The notes under the pieces: model-generated | Told to the model about the DNA's origin: nothing | Databases searched by the model: none | Seen by the model: the letters and a program-made list of their open reading frames with translations, nothing else | Part shown: piece after piece, positions 22,453-34,540 of the stretch | How positions within the stretch are numbered: the stretch's first letter is position 1 | Layout: every line of letters begins with the position of its first letter | Source of the DNA: Tenodera sinensis | Lineage: Eukaryota; Arthropoda; Insecta; Mantodea; Mantidae | Direction of reading: 5' to 3' | NCBI GenBank assembly: GCA_030765045.1 | Contig: CM060962.1 | Location: forward strand, 212,102,531-212,166,530 | DNA: 64,000 nucleotides | Position numbers and translations under genes: made by a program

Positions 22453-22689
22453 CACTTATTATTTCGTAGTACCAAATTATGCACATGATCAAACAATACA
22501 ATCCCTTTTAAGTCATTTAGTTCGTAAATTTTTGGATATGAGTAATTATATTTTGCCCTTGATTGTCACATTTTAGTTACTTCTCTAGTTTGTTTTTGTT
22601 TATTTAAAAATGTGCTGTTCTAGTAAAGCAGTCATTACGACACTGACAAATCAACACTTCTATACCGCCAAACAATCTGCTTTAATGTT

Positions 22690-23030
22690 TTAACGTGTAC
22701 AACGGAATAGCTGCCCACAATAACTTAATGTTTTCGCGTATTGTAGCAAATTTAGGTGGCTCTGTCCCACACAAAATATCCATTAGAGTTACCAGAGATA
22801 AAATTTTAAAGGTGGCTCGTGCTGTGTATTCGACAGTCCCTTATTGTCCAGGGAGAGTTTATCGAGGTACATCCTGAAGTCTTCATGGTAGTGAGCTGGC
22901 GCACTATCTTGTTAAAGGTAAAACCCCTCGTCCTATAAGATCTTGCCACGCAGCTGAAATCGATGTCAACAGCTTCCAGAGGTGAGCCGCAGCGTATTCT
23001 TCGAATAACACCCTGGCAGTCACTGTTCAC
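22690..23030 (-). pseudogene. mariner/Tc1-like transposase catalytic fragment
   Basis: The minus strand reads QQDSAPAHYHEDFRMYLDKL. This resembles the 'QQD.AP.HY...VR..LD' motif around the second catalytic Asp of mariner-type (DD34D/E) transposases. Further on, frameshifted pieces read LMDILCGTEPPKFATIREN, similar to the stretch after 'PLDFFLWG'. The first Asp and the final D/E cannot be placed with confidence. It abuts no recognisable TIR. A fragment only. Confidence 0.5.
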
Positions 23031-23118
23031 GTTCCCTAAATAAACAAAACAAGGGTTAGCAAAGGAACGTCAAATATAATTCCTCGGGCTAAGAAAGGAA
23101 CATGATGTAAAGAAAAAA

Positions 23119-24163
23119 TCTGATGTGTTGTGCTCACATGACTTTCTCTACTCTTGTACTAATTATTCTTACAAACTCTTATTCCTCTATATCTCAGGAC
23201 TGACGAACATTACTCAGCAGGTATGAACACATTTCCATTCTTCCTCCCTTCGTGACCACGTAAGCGGAAGAGTGGGGAAAACAAAGTGAAAAAGGGCTCT
23301 ACCTAAAGCGTGTTACTCTAGTTATGGAGGGGGGCTCCTCTCACCACACTTGCGGAGTAACCTTTATCAGCCCTCTATCTTTTTCATGTTAGTCGAGATA
23401 AACATAATTATACAGAAATTACCTTAGTGTTAATTTTCTTGTAGGTGCAAGAGCTACAGTCAGCCTTTTAAAGCTCGTCACTATATGAAAGCCTTGAAAT
23501 TCCCTTCTCTTGGCGCGGTCAAGAGATAAAAAAGCGAATAACGAGCTTCCATTTGAGAAAAGTAAAAGTATTGCAAAACTGAAAGAAATAATCAGGAATA
23601 TCTCCGAAATGGTTCACTTCACAAAAATGCATTTGGGCATAGCTTTTGTGCTTTAACGAGTTTACATTTTTTGTAGAGTAAGATTTGGTCTATCTCTTAC
23701 GGTTTTCCAGTTATGCAAAAGTCACAGAACTACATGGGCTACAACCAGAAAATTCAGAAAATACACTTCATTTGCCAAAGAAATATCTTAAACATCATTT
23801 TAATCAAAATGATTATAGCCATTTTTGAGAAATTCAAAATTTTAGAATAATTTTCCATGTAAAGGTAATTTCGAGTGCAGGAATTTCCTTGAAAATCCTC
23901 GCGTCGCATACTTAAAAAAATTAAACTTAAATGCCAACTTTGACTTTTAACGAACCTTTCGTTTTTGAGTTACGCTGTTTACTGGCGTGCGCGCGCGCAC
24001 ACACACACGCATGCACGCACACACACACCGACCTTTTTCTAGAACTGCTTTTATTGGATTCAGGGGCCTTAAAACATATATATCCAATGAACTATCGACA
24101 TCGAATTTTTGTGTCGAATACAATATTTGACCTAAATACCATACGAAGTAGAAAAAGTAAAAA
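23119..24163 (+). mobile_element. family A copy with nested MITE; first member of an array
   Basis: Begins TCTGATGTGTTGTGCTCAC with ACTTTCTCTACT intact. The 3' hairpin is decayed (CCTAAATACCATACGAAGTAG), then AAAAAGTAAAAAT at about 24150-24163. A (CA)n/(GC)n block lies at about 23988-24029. Bases 23195-23371 are a separate insertion. This copy is the left member of an array that continues to 26735. Confidence 0.85.
23195..23371. mobile_element. 177-bp MITE-like insertion with imperfect TIRs
   Basis: It splits the family A phrase CCTCTATATCT|TTTTCATG. The flank is duplicated as CCTCTATATCT (23184-23194) and CCTCTATCT (23372-23380), giving a TSD of about 9-11 bp. The ends are imperfect inverted repeats: left GGACTGACGAACATTACTC, right complement GGCTGATAAAGGTTACTCC. 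About three quarters of positions match by eye. No coding sequence. The TSD size is closest to hAT-like elements; class uncertain. Confidence 0.6.
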
Positions 24164-24193
24164 TAGCATTTTTATGAAAATATCATTGTGTGC

Positions 24194-24272
<79 letters not shown>

Positions 24273-24304
24273 TCATTGCCTATTTTTGGAGCATAACTCA
24301 AGAA
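24164..24304 (-). mobile_element. family A internal fragment in reverse, with (GT)n
   Basis: Short reverse-oriented piece (AGCATTTTTATGAAAATATC, then (GT)n at 24187-24271, then GAGCATAACTCAAG) wedged between two plus-oriented copies. It joins its neighbours without spacer DNA. Confidence 0.8.
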
Positions 24305-25167
24305 TCTGATGTGTTGCACTCACATGACTTTCTCTACTCTTGTACTAACCATTCATACAGACTCTTATTCCTATATTTTCTTCGTGTTACTTTAGGTAAA
24401 CATTTACACAAACTATCTTATTGTTTTCTTTTTTTTCCTTGTAGGTGCAAGGGGAATGAATATTAGAATACGGTAGGCTTTGAGCGATTGTTAAATCGTT
24501 TTAGCTTTGAGATCCCGTTGTCTTTGCACGCTTAACGTGTAAAACTGAACAACGATGTAGCATTTCAAGAAAGTTTTAAGTTTTCCGAAACTGGTAGAAA
24601 TAACAAGGAATATCTCCGAAATATTTAACTATATAGAAGGTTTATTAAGAGATAAATTGTGTGTTTTAGCGAGATCTACAATTTTTTGTACAGTAAGATT
24701 TTGTCTATCTCTTATGGTTTACGAGTTATTCAAAAGTCATCCAGAGTAAACAGGACTACATAGGCTATAGCCAGAAAATTCAAAATATAAATTTCATTTG
24801 TCATAAAAACATCTTAAACATATGGCATTTTTATCAAAATCGTTAGAGCCATTTTCAAAAGAATAAAAGTTTTAAAAAATGTTCTATGTAAAGGGTAGTT
24901 TAGGGTGGAACTATTATCTTCAAAATCTTCGTGTCGCATCCTTGGAAGACATTGAACTTAAATATCATCTTTGGTTTTTAGCCGACTTTTCGTTTTTGAG
25001 TTATGCTGTCTACAGACTGACACACACAGAGACACACGGACCTTGTTCTAAAAACGCTTTTATTGGATTCAGGGTGCCTGAAAACATATATTTCCGGTGA
25101 AATCTCGACATCGAAGTTTTGGGTGGAATACAATACTTCCTCTACCTGCCAGTAGAGAAAGTAAAAA
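24305..25167 (+). mobile_element. family A copy, full length, array member
   Basis: Starts TCTGATGTGTTGCACTCAC, with ACTTTCTCTACT just inside. Ends ACTTCCTCTACC, loop TGCC, AGTAGAGAAAGT, then AAAAA. The CA block is short (about 25018-25037). Confidence 0.9.
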
Positions 25168-25790
25168 CGAAGATCGGTTGATATTTAAGTTCAGCATCTT
25201 CCAAGGATGTGACACAGTGATTTTCACACCCTACACCGACATTTATAAGAAACATGATTCGTTATTCCTTATTTTTAAAAAAATAACTAATGGTTCTCAA
25301 TATAGTGATAAATATTTAAGATATTTTCGTGACAAATAAAATGCACCTCTTGAATTTTCCATAAAGAGCCTCTGAGTTCCCCATTCTGAATAGCGCTTAT
25401 ATGATTGGTAAACCACAAGAGATAAAACCTTACTACACATAACTGGTACACAATTTGCGTCAAAAGGTTTTGTGACGTGACCATTTCACAGATATTTGTA
25501 TTTATTGGTTTCAATTTTCAAAACCTTATAGCCTTTCAAGTAATAAACCGCTATTTGTTTTTCCCGTAGTTATGCAAAAGCATGGAATTTCAAAGTCATC
25601 ACATAGCGACCTACTTTCTAGAACAATGTAACAGTCGGCTTAGCCTTCTTAAAGCTAAAACAAAATGCCGAATGTGTAATGGAAGTTTATCTCAATTAAA
25701 GAAGTAATCAGGCGAATAAACTGTTGTAAGAATAATTTGTGGAGGAGTGAGTAGAAAAAGCCATGTAATGCGCAACACCTTAATTTTTAT
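25168..25790 (-). mobile_element. diverged family A copy in reverse, one end missing
   Basis: It begins at an AAAAACGAAGATCGGTTG junction directly after the previous copy, so the microsatellite end is absent. It reads through the family interior to GTGAGTAGAAAAAGCCATG and the CAACACC terminus near 25785. Confidence 0.75.
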
Positions 25791-26735
<945 letters not shown>

Positions 26736-27305
26736 AGTTTTCCAAATCCTTGTGTAATACTATTTAGATGAAGGACAAAATTGTTTTAAGAAAATAAGAA
26801 GTATCGATATTTTCCTTGATAGTTTAGTTATGACACAATGTGGCTGTAGGGGTTCGAGATGATCAGGATATACCGCTGTTTGCTTAACACTGCTGGCCGG
26901 AGCAACCATTATCCTTTGTGTGCTGACCCTGATAAAAGCCACAAATTTTCACCTGCATCACTGGCTCATTTCTTTCACCTCTGTCTGTTTGAAACAAAAG
27001 CAATTACACCATGTTCATGGTACCGTCGTGCGCGGACCTCGAACTGTAACATTTGCTTTCCAATTAGGAAATTCCCTCAGGCAAGTGATTGAAACAGACA
27101 CTATTCAAAGGGATACACGGATCCCTTTGTATCCAGAATAAGAGTATTTACTTATAAATGGCGGAACACACAACTTTGCATGTATTACGCCACTTCTGCC
27201 TCTTAGCAGTTGTCTCTTCCTGTAGTATTTCTGATATTCACTTTAGACCTGCCTATTCTGACAGTAAGAGGAAACTAGAAAATAATTTTAATTTTATTTC
27301 TAGTT
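26736..27305. other. unassigned DNA between two family A arrays
   Basis: No element recognised. Two overlapping plus-strand frames (26859-27141) have no known motif. Confidence 0.35.
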
Positions 27306-27606
27306 TCTCCTTCCTCGTACGAAGTAGGGAGAGAATGTATTGCATCTCACCTAAAATTTCATAAAGATTTCACTAGAAATACACGTTTTAGTCCCCTAAG
27401 TAAAAGAACATGGTGTCTGTGTGTGAGTGTGGGGGGGGGGGGAGGTGCGTGTATGTGTGTGAATAGTATAACAAAAAAAAAAAAAAAAAAACGTATAAAT
27501 GCTAAATTTGTTAACTAATTTCACCATTTTGCAAAGACTTAACACAAAGGTTTTCAAGAAGATACCCCCAACCCAATCTACCATTTATAGATAACATTTT
27601 TTGTTA
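27306..27606 (-). mobile_element. truncated family A copy in reverse
   Basis: CGTACGAAGTAGGGAGAGAATG opens the copy. A GT/G-rich block (about 27410-27465, including G14) and an A-run (27473-27491) follow. It stops directly at the start of the next copy, giving a head-to-tail junction. Confidence 0.75.
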
Positions 27607-27975
27607 TTTTTACTTTCTCTACTGCGTATAGCTAAAAATTTGATGTCGAGATTTCACCGGAGATATATGCTTTGAAGCTCCCTGAATTCCAGGAAAGCAT
27701 TTATAGAAAATGTGTGTATGTCTGAACAGCATAGTTCAAAAATGAATAGTCGGTTAAAAACCGCAGCTGTTATTTAAGTTTAATATGCTTCAAGGATGCA
27801 ACACGAAGGTTTTAAAGAACGTTTCTCCACCCTAAATGATTCTTTAAATGGAACATTTTTCGAAAACTTGAATTTTCTCGAAAATGGCTGCAACGACTTT
27901 GATTAAAATGCTGCATGTTTAAGATATTTTCATGGCAAACTAAATATATATTTTGAATATTCTGGCTATAGCCTA

Positions 27976-28778
27976 CTGACTACTTACCAGCTCATGGTCT
28001 TAGGGGACTAAAGAGAAGAGGTGAGGCATTCCACGTAGTGTAACCCGAGTTTTGTAAACTTCGTAGATAAGGTAGCTGTTGGTTTTGTTGTCAACCTACC
28101 TTCAATGTTATTCCTGCTGTTTGCTCGCTAATATCTCTTAATTTCAGTTGAAAATTGGACGAGTCACATCTCGGAAGTATGTAAATAAGAGAGAAGTGCA
28201 GAAGTAGATAAATACCCACCGAGGAATGGCATGAAATCTGCTATGATATTGTGGTTGCAGAACAAAGGGTTTCAGAGTGACAGTTCTATGTATAAACCAG
28301 ATCTTTATAGGATGATTCAAACAAACAAACCTAAAGAGGTTTTTAAACTCTTTGGGTGTCATTGGGCCACACTGTCGTTTGTTTGTTCCCATGCATGTGT
28401 GATCTCAACCCCATAGAAGCAGCTTGGGCCAACGTAAACCGAATAGTTAGAGAACAGGTGACTTTTCTTTTCAGGAATTGACGATATAACACTCGAGAGT
28501 ATAAAACTTGTCACCAAAACAGGCTGAGATCTTTTTCTTTTTTTTTTTTAACATATAGAAAAGCTAGAAAGTGATCAGCGGGAGAAAGACGGATTAGTTG
28601 AAAAGTTCCGCTACTTTCAGTGACTTCTTTACTTTGATCTAGTGTGAATGCACATTCCTAGTTGGCAGCATTATCGTAAGCGCGATTAGAGACACGACTG
28701 CTGCTTCAGATATCAGAATTGTTTACTGGCGTACTGGCTCACTGCATTCCTCCCAGGGACCATGAGCTGGTAACAAAC
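27976..28778 (+). mobile_element. Tc1/mariner-type element at a TA site, nested in family A
   Basis: Flanked by TA (27974-27975 and 28779-28780). The ends share a long inverted core, TTACCAGCTCATGGTC at left and GACCATGAGCTGGTAA at right, after 5-8 poorly matching terminal bases. At 803 bp it is shorter than autonomous Tc1/mariner elements and carries only the C-terminal part of a transposase. Confidence 0.85.
28205..28480 (+). pseudogene. Tc1/IS630-type transposase C-terminal part
   Basis: The plus strand reads RNGMKSAMILWLQNKGFQSD and MYKPDLYRMIQTNKPKEVFK, then, after a short frameshift, DLNPIEAAWANVNRIVREQ. This matches the arrangement seen in insect IS630/Tc1-superfamily proteins: a helical 'I..WL...I.FD..M.K.EL..L' linker, a stretch with H and the last catalytic region, and the 'NPIE..W..VK..V' motif, where the Glu is the third catalytic residue. 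The first two catalytic Asp residues are not present, so the protein is a fragment. Confidence 0.68.
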
Positions 28779-29228
28779 TATGTACTCCTGTTTACTCTTA
28801 ACTACTTTTGTATAACTGGTAAACCGTAAGAGATAGACCAAATCTTACTCAAAAATGTAGATCTCGTTAAAACACACAGTTTATGCCCCAATGAATTTTT
28901 TTGGTGGAATGAACAGTTTCGGAGATATTCCTCGTTATTTAGATGAGTTTTGAAATACTTAAGCTTTCGTCAAATGGAAACTCATTATTCATTTGATTAT
29001 GTCTTAGCCGTGCAAAGAGAATGGAATCTCAAAGCTTTAAAAGATTTTACTATCACTCGAAACCTACCCTATTCCCATATTCCCCTTGCACCTACAAGGA
29101 AATAAGCAATAAGATAATTTCTGCAAATGTTTATCTCAAATAACATGAAGATAGAGGAATAAGAATTTGTAAGAATGGTTAGTACAAGAGTAGAGAAAGT
29201 CATGTGTGTGCAACACATCAGATTTTTA

Positions 29229-29935
29229 TTTTCTTAAGGTGGCTCATGCGTTTAAGATACTTGCACATCAAAAAAAAAAAAAAAAAGTGTACGAGTATAT
29301 CTTGAATTTTCTGGGAATGGCTTGTGAAGTTTACTTCACTTGGAAGCAATATTGTACAATTGTTCTGGCTAGTAAACTGTTAGAGATATGAAAGCACGTG
29401 CACACATAAGATGTTGATTAAAGGTACAGTTTAGTTCAATTAACCTGCTTTGTGACATCGGTCATTTCGAAGATAACCAATAATATTGGCTTCAGCTGTT
29501 CAATATTTTGTAATATTTTTAAAGCTTTGCCGCTACTCACTTGTTTCTCTCGATGTCATGGAATGAGTATGGAATTTTAAAGCTTTAGCGAGCCGACTAT
29601 TGATTCCACTTCCTTTATCCTTCCTGTATCTATAACAACGGGTCCAAATGACCTCCTTGTCGACGGGACCTTAAACTCTACACACTCACTCCTTCCTGTA
29701 TCTATAACGAAATCTGTAAAGAAACTTTATCTCCAGGTATTTATCTCGATCAACATGAAGTAGATGAAAAACTAAGCTTACGTAATAATGGTTTATGTAA
29801 GCTATATTCAAATAAATTATACTGTTACATATCGGATACCTATATATCTTTACAATCATTTTTAGAGATTCAAACCAGTTGCAGTAGTTAGTACAAGAGT
29901 AGAGAAAGTCACGTGAGGGCAACACAACAGATTTT
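29229..29935 (-). mobile_element. diverged family A copy in reverse with nested retroposon
   Basis: It lacks the hairpin/microsatellite end. It opens at AAGGTGGCTCATGCG and has an A18 run near 29271. It ends GAGTAGAGAAAGTCACGTG, then CAACACAACAGA and T6 near 29935. A 53-bp retroposon is inserted at 29637-29689. Confidence 0.75.
29637..29689 (+). mobile_element. 53-bp retroposon 3' tail with perfect 19-bp TSD
   Basis: The insert GGGTCCAAATGACCTCC, TTGTCGACGGGACCTTAAAC and a CACTCAC end is flanked by TCCTTCCTGTATCTATAAC at 29618-29636 and again at 29690-29708. It matches the tail at 44572-44640 and, in reverse, the 56-bp insert at 48669. It is a severely 5'-truncated product of target-primed reverse transcription. 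Confidence 0.88.
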
Positions 29936-30671
29936 TTAAAATTTATTTTTTCCGAAATGTACAAAATCTAATACCAAGTATGCAAGCTGAACTGCGGCTT
30001 CGGTTATGTAGTTACAAGAGAGCCCGTTGTTACCATAACGTGCCCCAATGTTTGGAGCTCAGAGGTACAGATGAAACTGAAGGAAAGAAGTAGGAATTCT
30101 ATTCATTTCATTCAGCATAAATAATATGTACGGTAGCTTTGCTGTATGCTGTTAGCTAATCCCCATCATTCATATTATGATGATTAGAAAAGCACTAGGA
30201 GAAAAGAAAGGAAAGATTACTGTAAAAGATGGGTCTTCCAAAGAGATTGAAAGCCGAATATCAACAGATGTTTCGGGTAAAGAACCGAAATACAGAAGAT
30301 TCATCCATGTAGAAAAATGTCACCAGCTTATATGCGATTGGACCACCTAGTAAAATGTGGATCATAATGCCTTTATCTTTCCCCTACAAAGGTCCCCTCT
30401 CCTCATCATCGTTATAGATGTGACCGTTACACTACTCTCGTGGGGATACATCACATAATGTAAACACTTGGGGGAGATCTCAATAGAAATCATATACACT
30501 GCCTCTGTTCCCTGAAATGATGGTGTGAACACGTTCGTTCAGCATCACTTTCATGGTCATATCGATCAGAATTCGATGATGAAAGAACTGCAATTCCGAT
30601 AATTACGCCTTGGAGTTTTACCAAGATTATTTCCCATTATAAAACACCCCTCTTTATTTGGCGTTCTAAAG
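29936..30671. other. unassigned DNA
   Basis: No gene or repeat recognised. Modest GC compared with neighbours. Confidence 0.35.
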
Positions 30672-31582
30672 CAACGGTATTCAACCTTTTATCTCCGCGT
30701 ACAGCCGAAGACAACTTTGCATTCCAGCCTGTAGGCCTAGGCCTGTCCTAGGCCTGGCTCTATAGTTATTCTTAACTCAAATTATGATGATAATAGTATC
30801 GAAAATATATTTTAAATGTTATGATTTATTGAGTATTACAAATAGGAGGATTGTACTATAAATATATAAAATAAATACCAAACTATGTTATAGATAGTCA
30901 TACCAAAAAGTATATGAATTTTGTATGTTTCTGATCTGCTATAGAAATGGCTCTTCGTTAGTGTGAGTATCAATGTGATTCTGGATTCAAGCGATTTGTT
31001 TGTTTCGTTTTATTGCTGGCAATGCAGAGAAACCTACTCAAACAAATAAGTAGAGGGAAAAGGAAGAAGGCAGTGTCACTAAATTCAGTGTACTCTTTGC
31101 GTGCATAACACCAGAATTCACAAATTGGGGTGTCTTTGATTTTTATTATTTTCAATGAACTGTCAACAGAAATTTCCAGAAGACTTTCTTTCAATTTTAT
31201 GGGAAGATGAGAGGAACTAATGGCGTTGGGGTAAAACGGATGCTTAATCCACTCTTGCGTATTATCGTCTTTCTGAATTTATGGAGGAATTTTAAAACCT
31301 GTAAGTTGAGATTTTGTAGGTAGAATTCGATTATTTCCAAAAGCTCATCAGCAATACTAACTAACCGGTAGAGTAAACAAAATGGACTCTTGGATGCAGG
31401 GCAATTCAAATCTCTCTGACTGAAATGTGTTTCGTCATTTGTGATCATTTAGGAAAGGTATATTACTGCCTGTGCATTTATTTTAAGTTGTATTATTTTT
31501 CATTAGTTATGATCATTTGGTAAACATACATACTGTATGCGCATTTTAAATTTTATGTACTCCCTAAGGTTGAATATGTCTG
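30672..31582 (-). mobile_element. hAT element with 8-bp TSD
   Basis: The ends are CAACGGTATTCAACCTT and, at the right, the complement of CAGACATATTCAACCTT: the outer CA and TATTCAACCTT agree. TTCTAAAG is duplicated exactly at 30664-30671 and 31583-31590. The minus strand carries the C-terminal part of a hAT transposase. Length 911 bp, so internally shortened. Confidence 0.82.
30955..31450 (-). pseudogene. hAT (ZBED5/FAM200-like) transposase C-terminus
   Basis: The minus strand contains QEWIKHPFYPNAISSSH, the 'W..NPF' stretch. Continuing in frame are KESLLEISVDSSLK ('EL..L..D..L') and CEFWCYARKEYTEFSDTAFF ('FW......YP.L...A'). FPLLICLSRFLCIASNKTKQ ends in TNRLNPESH, a decayed form of 'LLPF.TTYLCE.GFS....IK.K.RNRL..E'. 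An upstream minus-strand frame (31197-31448) overlaps in another register and is probably partly real before a frameshift. The zinc finger and the catalytic core are absent. Confidence 0.7.
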
Positions 31583-31590
31583 TTCTAAAG

Positions 31591-31858
31591 AAGATAACCC
31601 AGACAGTGGTAACGTAAGACTACGCACGCTTTACTTTGAAAATACACGTACAAACATAATAATGAACACTTTCAAAGTACATGCGTTCTCTGTGGTAACA
31701 TTATCTAAACGCTTTTTACACATCCTGTTAACCTCTACTTCCTTTGAGATAAATTTTCAAGATTTATATACCTGTTATTAATACAGCGATGTTTACCCCT
31801 TACACGGCTTGCTTTTTGAATTCGAAATAGGAGATAATCAAATTTACCTCTCCTAGTT
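31591..31858. other. unassigned flank
   Basis: Short AT-rich stretch between the hAT and a family A copy; nothing recognised. Confidence 0.35.
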
Positions 31859-32717
31859 TTTCACTTCCTCAACTACGTGCTAGAGAAAGTATTGTACCCG
31901 AACCAAAAATTCGATGCTGAGATTTCATTGGAAATATATATTTTAAGGCCCCGTGAACCCACAAAAAGCATTTTTAGAAAAAGGTCCGTTTGTGTTTGTC
32001 TGTGAACTCAAAAACAAAAACGGGTTAAAAACCAAAGTTGGTATTTAGGTTTAATATCTTTCAAGGATACGACACCAAGATTTTGAAGAAAATTCCTCTC
32101 CCTTAAACTACCCTTTGTACAGAATTTTTTTCGAAAATTTTGATTTTCTCAGAAATGGCACTAACTATTTTTATTAAAATGCCATATGTTAAATATATTT
32201 TTATAGCAAATGAAATGTATAGACTGAATTTTCTGGCTATGGCCTATGTGGTCCTGTTTGCTCTTGATGACCTTTGCTTAACTGGTAAACCGTAAGAGAT
32301 AGACCAAGTCTTACTATACAAAAATTTCGATCTTGTTTAAACACAAAACTGATGTCCACTTTTTTTTTTTTTTTTTTTTTTTTTTTGAATGAACCATTTT
32401 GGAGATGTTCCTTGTTATTTGTGTGATTTTTGCGAAATTTACACTTTTCTCAAATGCAAGGTCGTTATTTACACATGTTTTACATGTTTACACATGTTGC
32501 CTTCATATAGCGAGCAGCTTTAAAAGATTCGACTATCGCCTATAGCCTACTGTACTCCCCTGTTCTCCTTTTGCACCGACAAGAAAATTAGTAATAAGAT
32601 AATTTCTGCAAATCTTTATCTCGACTAACATGAAGAAAATAGAGGAATAAGAGTTTGGAAAAACAGTTTGTTCAAGAGTAGAGAAAGTGACGTGAATGCA
32701 ACGCATCAGCTTTTTAT
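31859..32717 (-). mobile_element. family A copy in reverse, near full length
   Basis: The terminal hairpin is altered (CACTTCCTCAACTACGTGCT, then AGAGAAAGT). The microsatellite is almost lost (GTTTGTGTTTGTCTGTG near 31990). It contains a T-run at 32360-32386 and ends AAGAGTAGAGAAAGTGACG, with CAACGCATCAGC and T5. Confidence 0.85.
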
Positions 32718-33070
32718 GAAATTACTATAGAATGATCCAGAGGATTTTAAGGTTAATCTTCCTCTTTACCCCTTTTATAATTTCATACAACCCGTCTATT
32801 CCTAATAACAGATAAAATATCCCCTAGTATTCATGGAAAAGAGCGCGTAACATTGGCAGGACTCCTGACTCACCCCGCCAGAATCTGGTACTGCTCCATA
32901 GCCTAGAAATTTCCCCTTGGCGGTGAGAGAATCCTCGGCGGAATGGTCGAGTAATTTTTTAGATAACTGTGGTAGGTTGAATTTTAAACCGTCGTATCTT
33001 CTCTTTGGTTCTGTTAGTTATTTAGCTACATAACGCAGAATAATGTAGGGTCCGGCAGAATGGAAAGTCC
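32718..33070. other. unassigned DNA
   Basis: Nothing recognised up to a short SINE-like fragment. Confidence 0.35.
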
Positions 33071-33074
33071 GCTC

Positions 33075-33135
33075 ATGACGCTTGTAGTGGGCAGCGGCTG
33101 GGCGGTAGGTCAGGGCTATATTCAAAGGGCCGTAG
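33075..33135 (+). mobile_element. fragment of the 61.5-kb SINE family (3' part)
   Basis: GCAGCGGCTGGGCGGTAGG is shared exactly with 61742-61760, and GGGCC and GTAGTGCG-like motifs follow in similar order. The tRNA-like head is missing. Confidence 0.5.
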
Positions 33136-33289
33136 TGCGACAGGAAAGACTGGATAATAGAATATAAACAGAAAATAACTTCGAAACGAATTGACAAGTT
33201 TAGTGAAACACACACATTTAAACACAGGATATGTACCATTTTATCACAAAATAGAGAATTACTTGGTTTTGAATATGACACCAGGTAGA

Positions 33290-33850
33290 TGGTCACCATC
33301 ATGTTAAACTCATTCCTCCGGGTGGCGAAAGAAAGCTGCCATCACCCGATTCAGCATATGCAATTGCATGTCCTCCACGACTGCACATATCCTCAGTCAC
33401 GGCATAAGCCGTGTAGTGTATACTCTACCCTTCAAGTACCCCCACAAGAAGTCAGGGGCAGTCAAATCGGGCGCCCGAGCTGATAAATGAATGTCTCCAA
33501 ATCTGGAACCCAATCTACTAGAAAAATGACATCGCAAGACATGATGGAAGTGCAGGTCAAGTGAACCATCTTATATTCCTAGCGCTAAGGCATGTCTCGG
33601 AGCAGAACACCCAGGACTTCGCTTCCTTCACTCGTTCCGGGATCCGATGTGTTTTTGGACGCCTTAGGTTTTTGTTCTTTGCGCAAGATGCAGCAATCCG
33701 CAATTGTTGCATCCACCGTACAATCGCCCGATAATCTAGTCTTCCCAACCCGAAACAGTGTAGCTGTACAGTGTAGCTGTACTGTGATGGAAGACTCGTT
33801 ATTTTTTTAAATTCGTCTCTACGGCGAATGCGTGATGCTCTGAGCTCCAT
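33290..33850 (-). pseudogene. mariner-like (DUF4817-type) transposase, central part deleted
   Basis: Two parts of one protein appear on the minus strand. 33557-33850 reads as a helix-turn-helix N-terminal region (IVRWMQQLRIAASCAKNKN, then RRPKTHRIPERVKEA). This resembles the 'I..W...F...G.....K..GRP.....V..V' linker of these proteins. 33300-33480 reads the C-terminal landmarks, with frameshifts: 'P DLTAPDF.LWGYLKGRVY' and a helical 'MQLHMLNRVMAAF'. These resemble the 'RSPDLTPLDFFLWG..K..VY' motif that follows the third catalytic residue. The catalytic middle is gone. TIRs were not identified. Confidence 0.55.
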
Positions 33851-34540
33851 GAGACCATAATTGCAAATGACAGTTCTTCCTTAATACAGCGCGCAAACTA
33901 ATTTTGCGCATGCGCAAGCAGCGACGAGGTACTACGTGCCTCAAACCAGGCTATTTATTTTGTGGAACCCGGTATAAGATCGCAGAAACCCCTAACATGT
34001 ACAACGAAATAGAGGTTAAGCTACTGAATATGAAGATTCACTACTCCTAGGCCACCACATTAACACCTTTGGAAAAAACTGAGTCTATAAAAATAATCTT
34101 CTGGGTTAATATAAAACATCGATTCACTGATTTTAATGCTACCAATTTATCTTTATAAACATCCTGCTAACGAAGTTGACCATAGCATAAGCAGAAAGGA
34201 AATGAAGTAGAACTTTCTTACCTGAGGGTTATTAGAAGGTTTTGGTATCCAGGAACTTCACTGTTTAAATATATACATACAATTACAGTAAGGGTTATTT
34301 ATAGCTTTTGACGCTGTTTAATTACACACACATCTGCGCAATTGGTAAATTAGAATTAAATAACCACCGCCGCCGCCACCACCATCACTACAATATCATT
34401 ATAAACAGACGGTCGCTGCTTTTTAATCCCTTGTCTTCTGTTTGTTTCTGTATTACAACATGGCCATCTATGTATATTGGGTGGGATAAACTGTAACCGG
34501 CTTTTGTATTATACATGCACTCTCTGTAGAGTGCCATCAT
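33851..34540. other. unassigned DNA
   Basis: A GCGCATGCGC palindrome is present near 33906-33915 and a short (CCG/CCA) run near 34366-34386. No gene recognised. Confidence 0.35.

Larger units (their letters stand above)
27607..29228 (-). mobile_element. family A copy in reverse, split by a Tc1/mariner element
   Basis: The copy starts with the canonical TTTTTACTTTCTCTACTG. It reads to GGCTATAGCC|TA at 27975 and resumes at TA|TGTACTCCTGTTTAC from 28779. It ends GAGTAGAGAAAGTCATGTG, with CAACACATCAGA and then T5 at 29228. The two halves join to the uninterrupted family phrase at a TA dinucleotide. Confidence 0.88.

Noticed and set aside
22695..22877. Plus-strand 60-codon frame as a gene
   Set aside because: The minus strand here carries a mariner-like catalytic motif, so the plus frame is a shadow.
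24188..24466. Cys/Val-repeat protein
   Set aside because: Reading of (GT)n inside a family A fragment.
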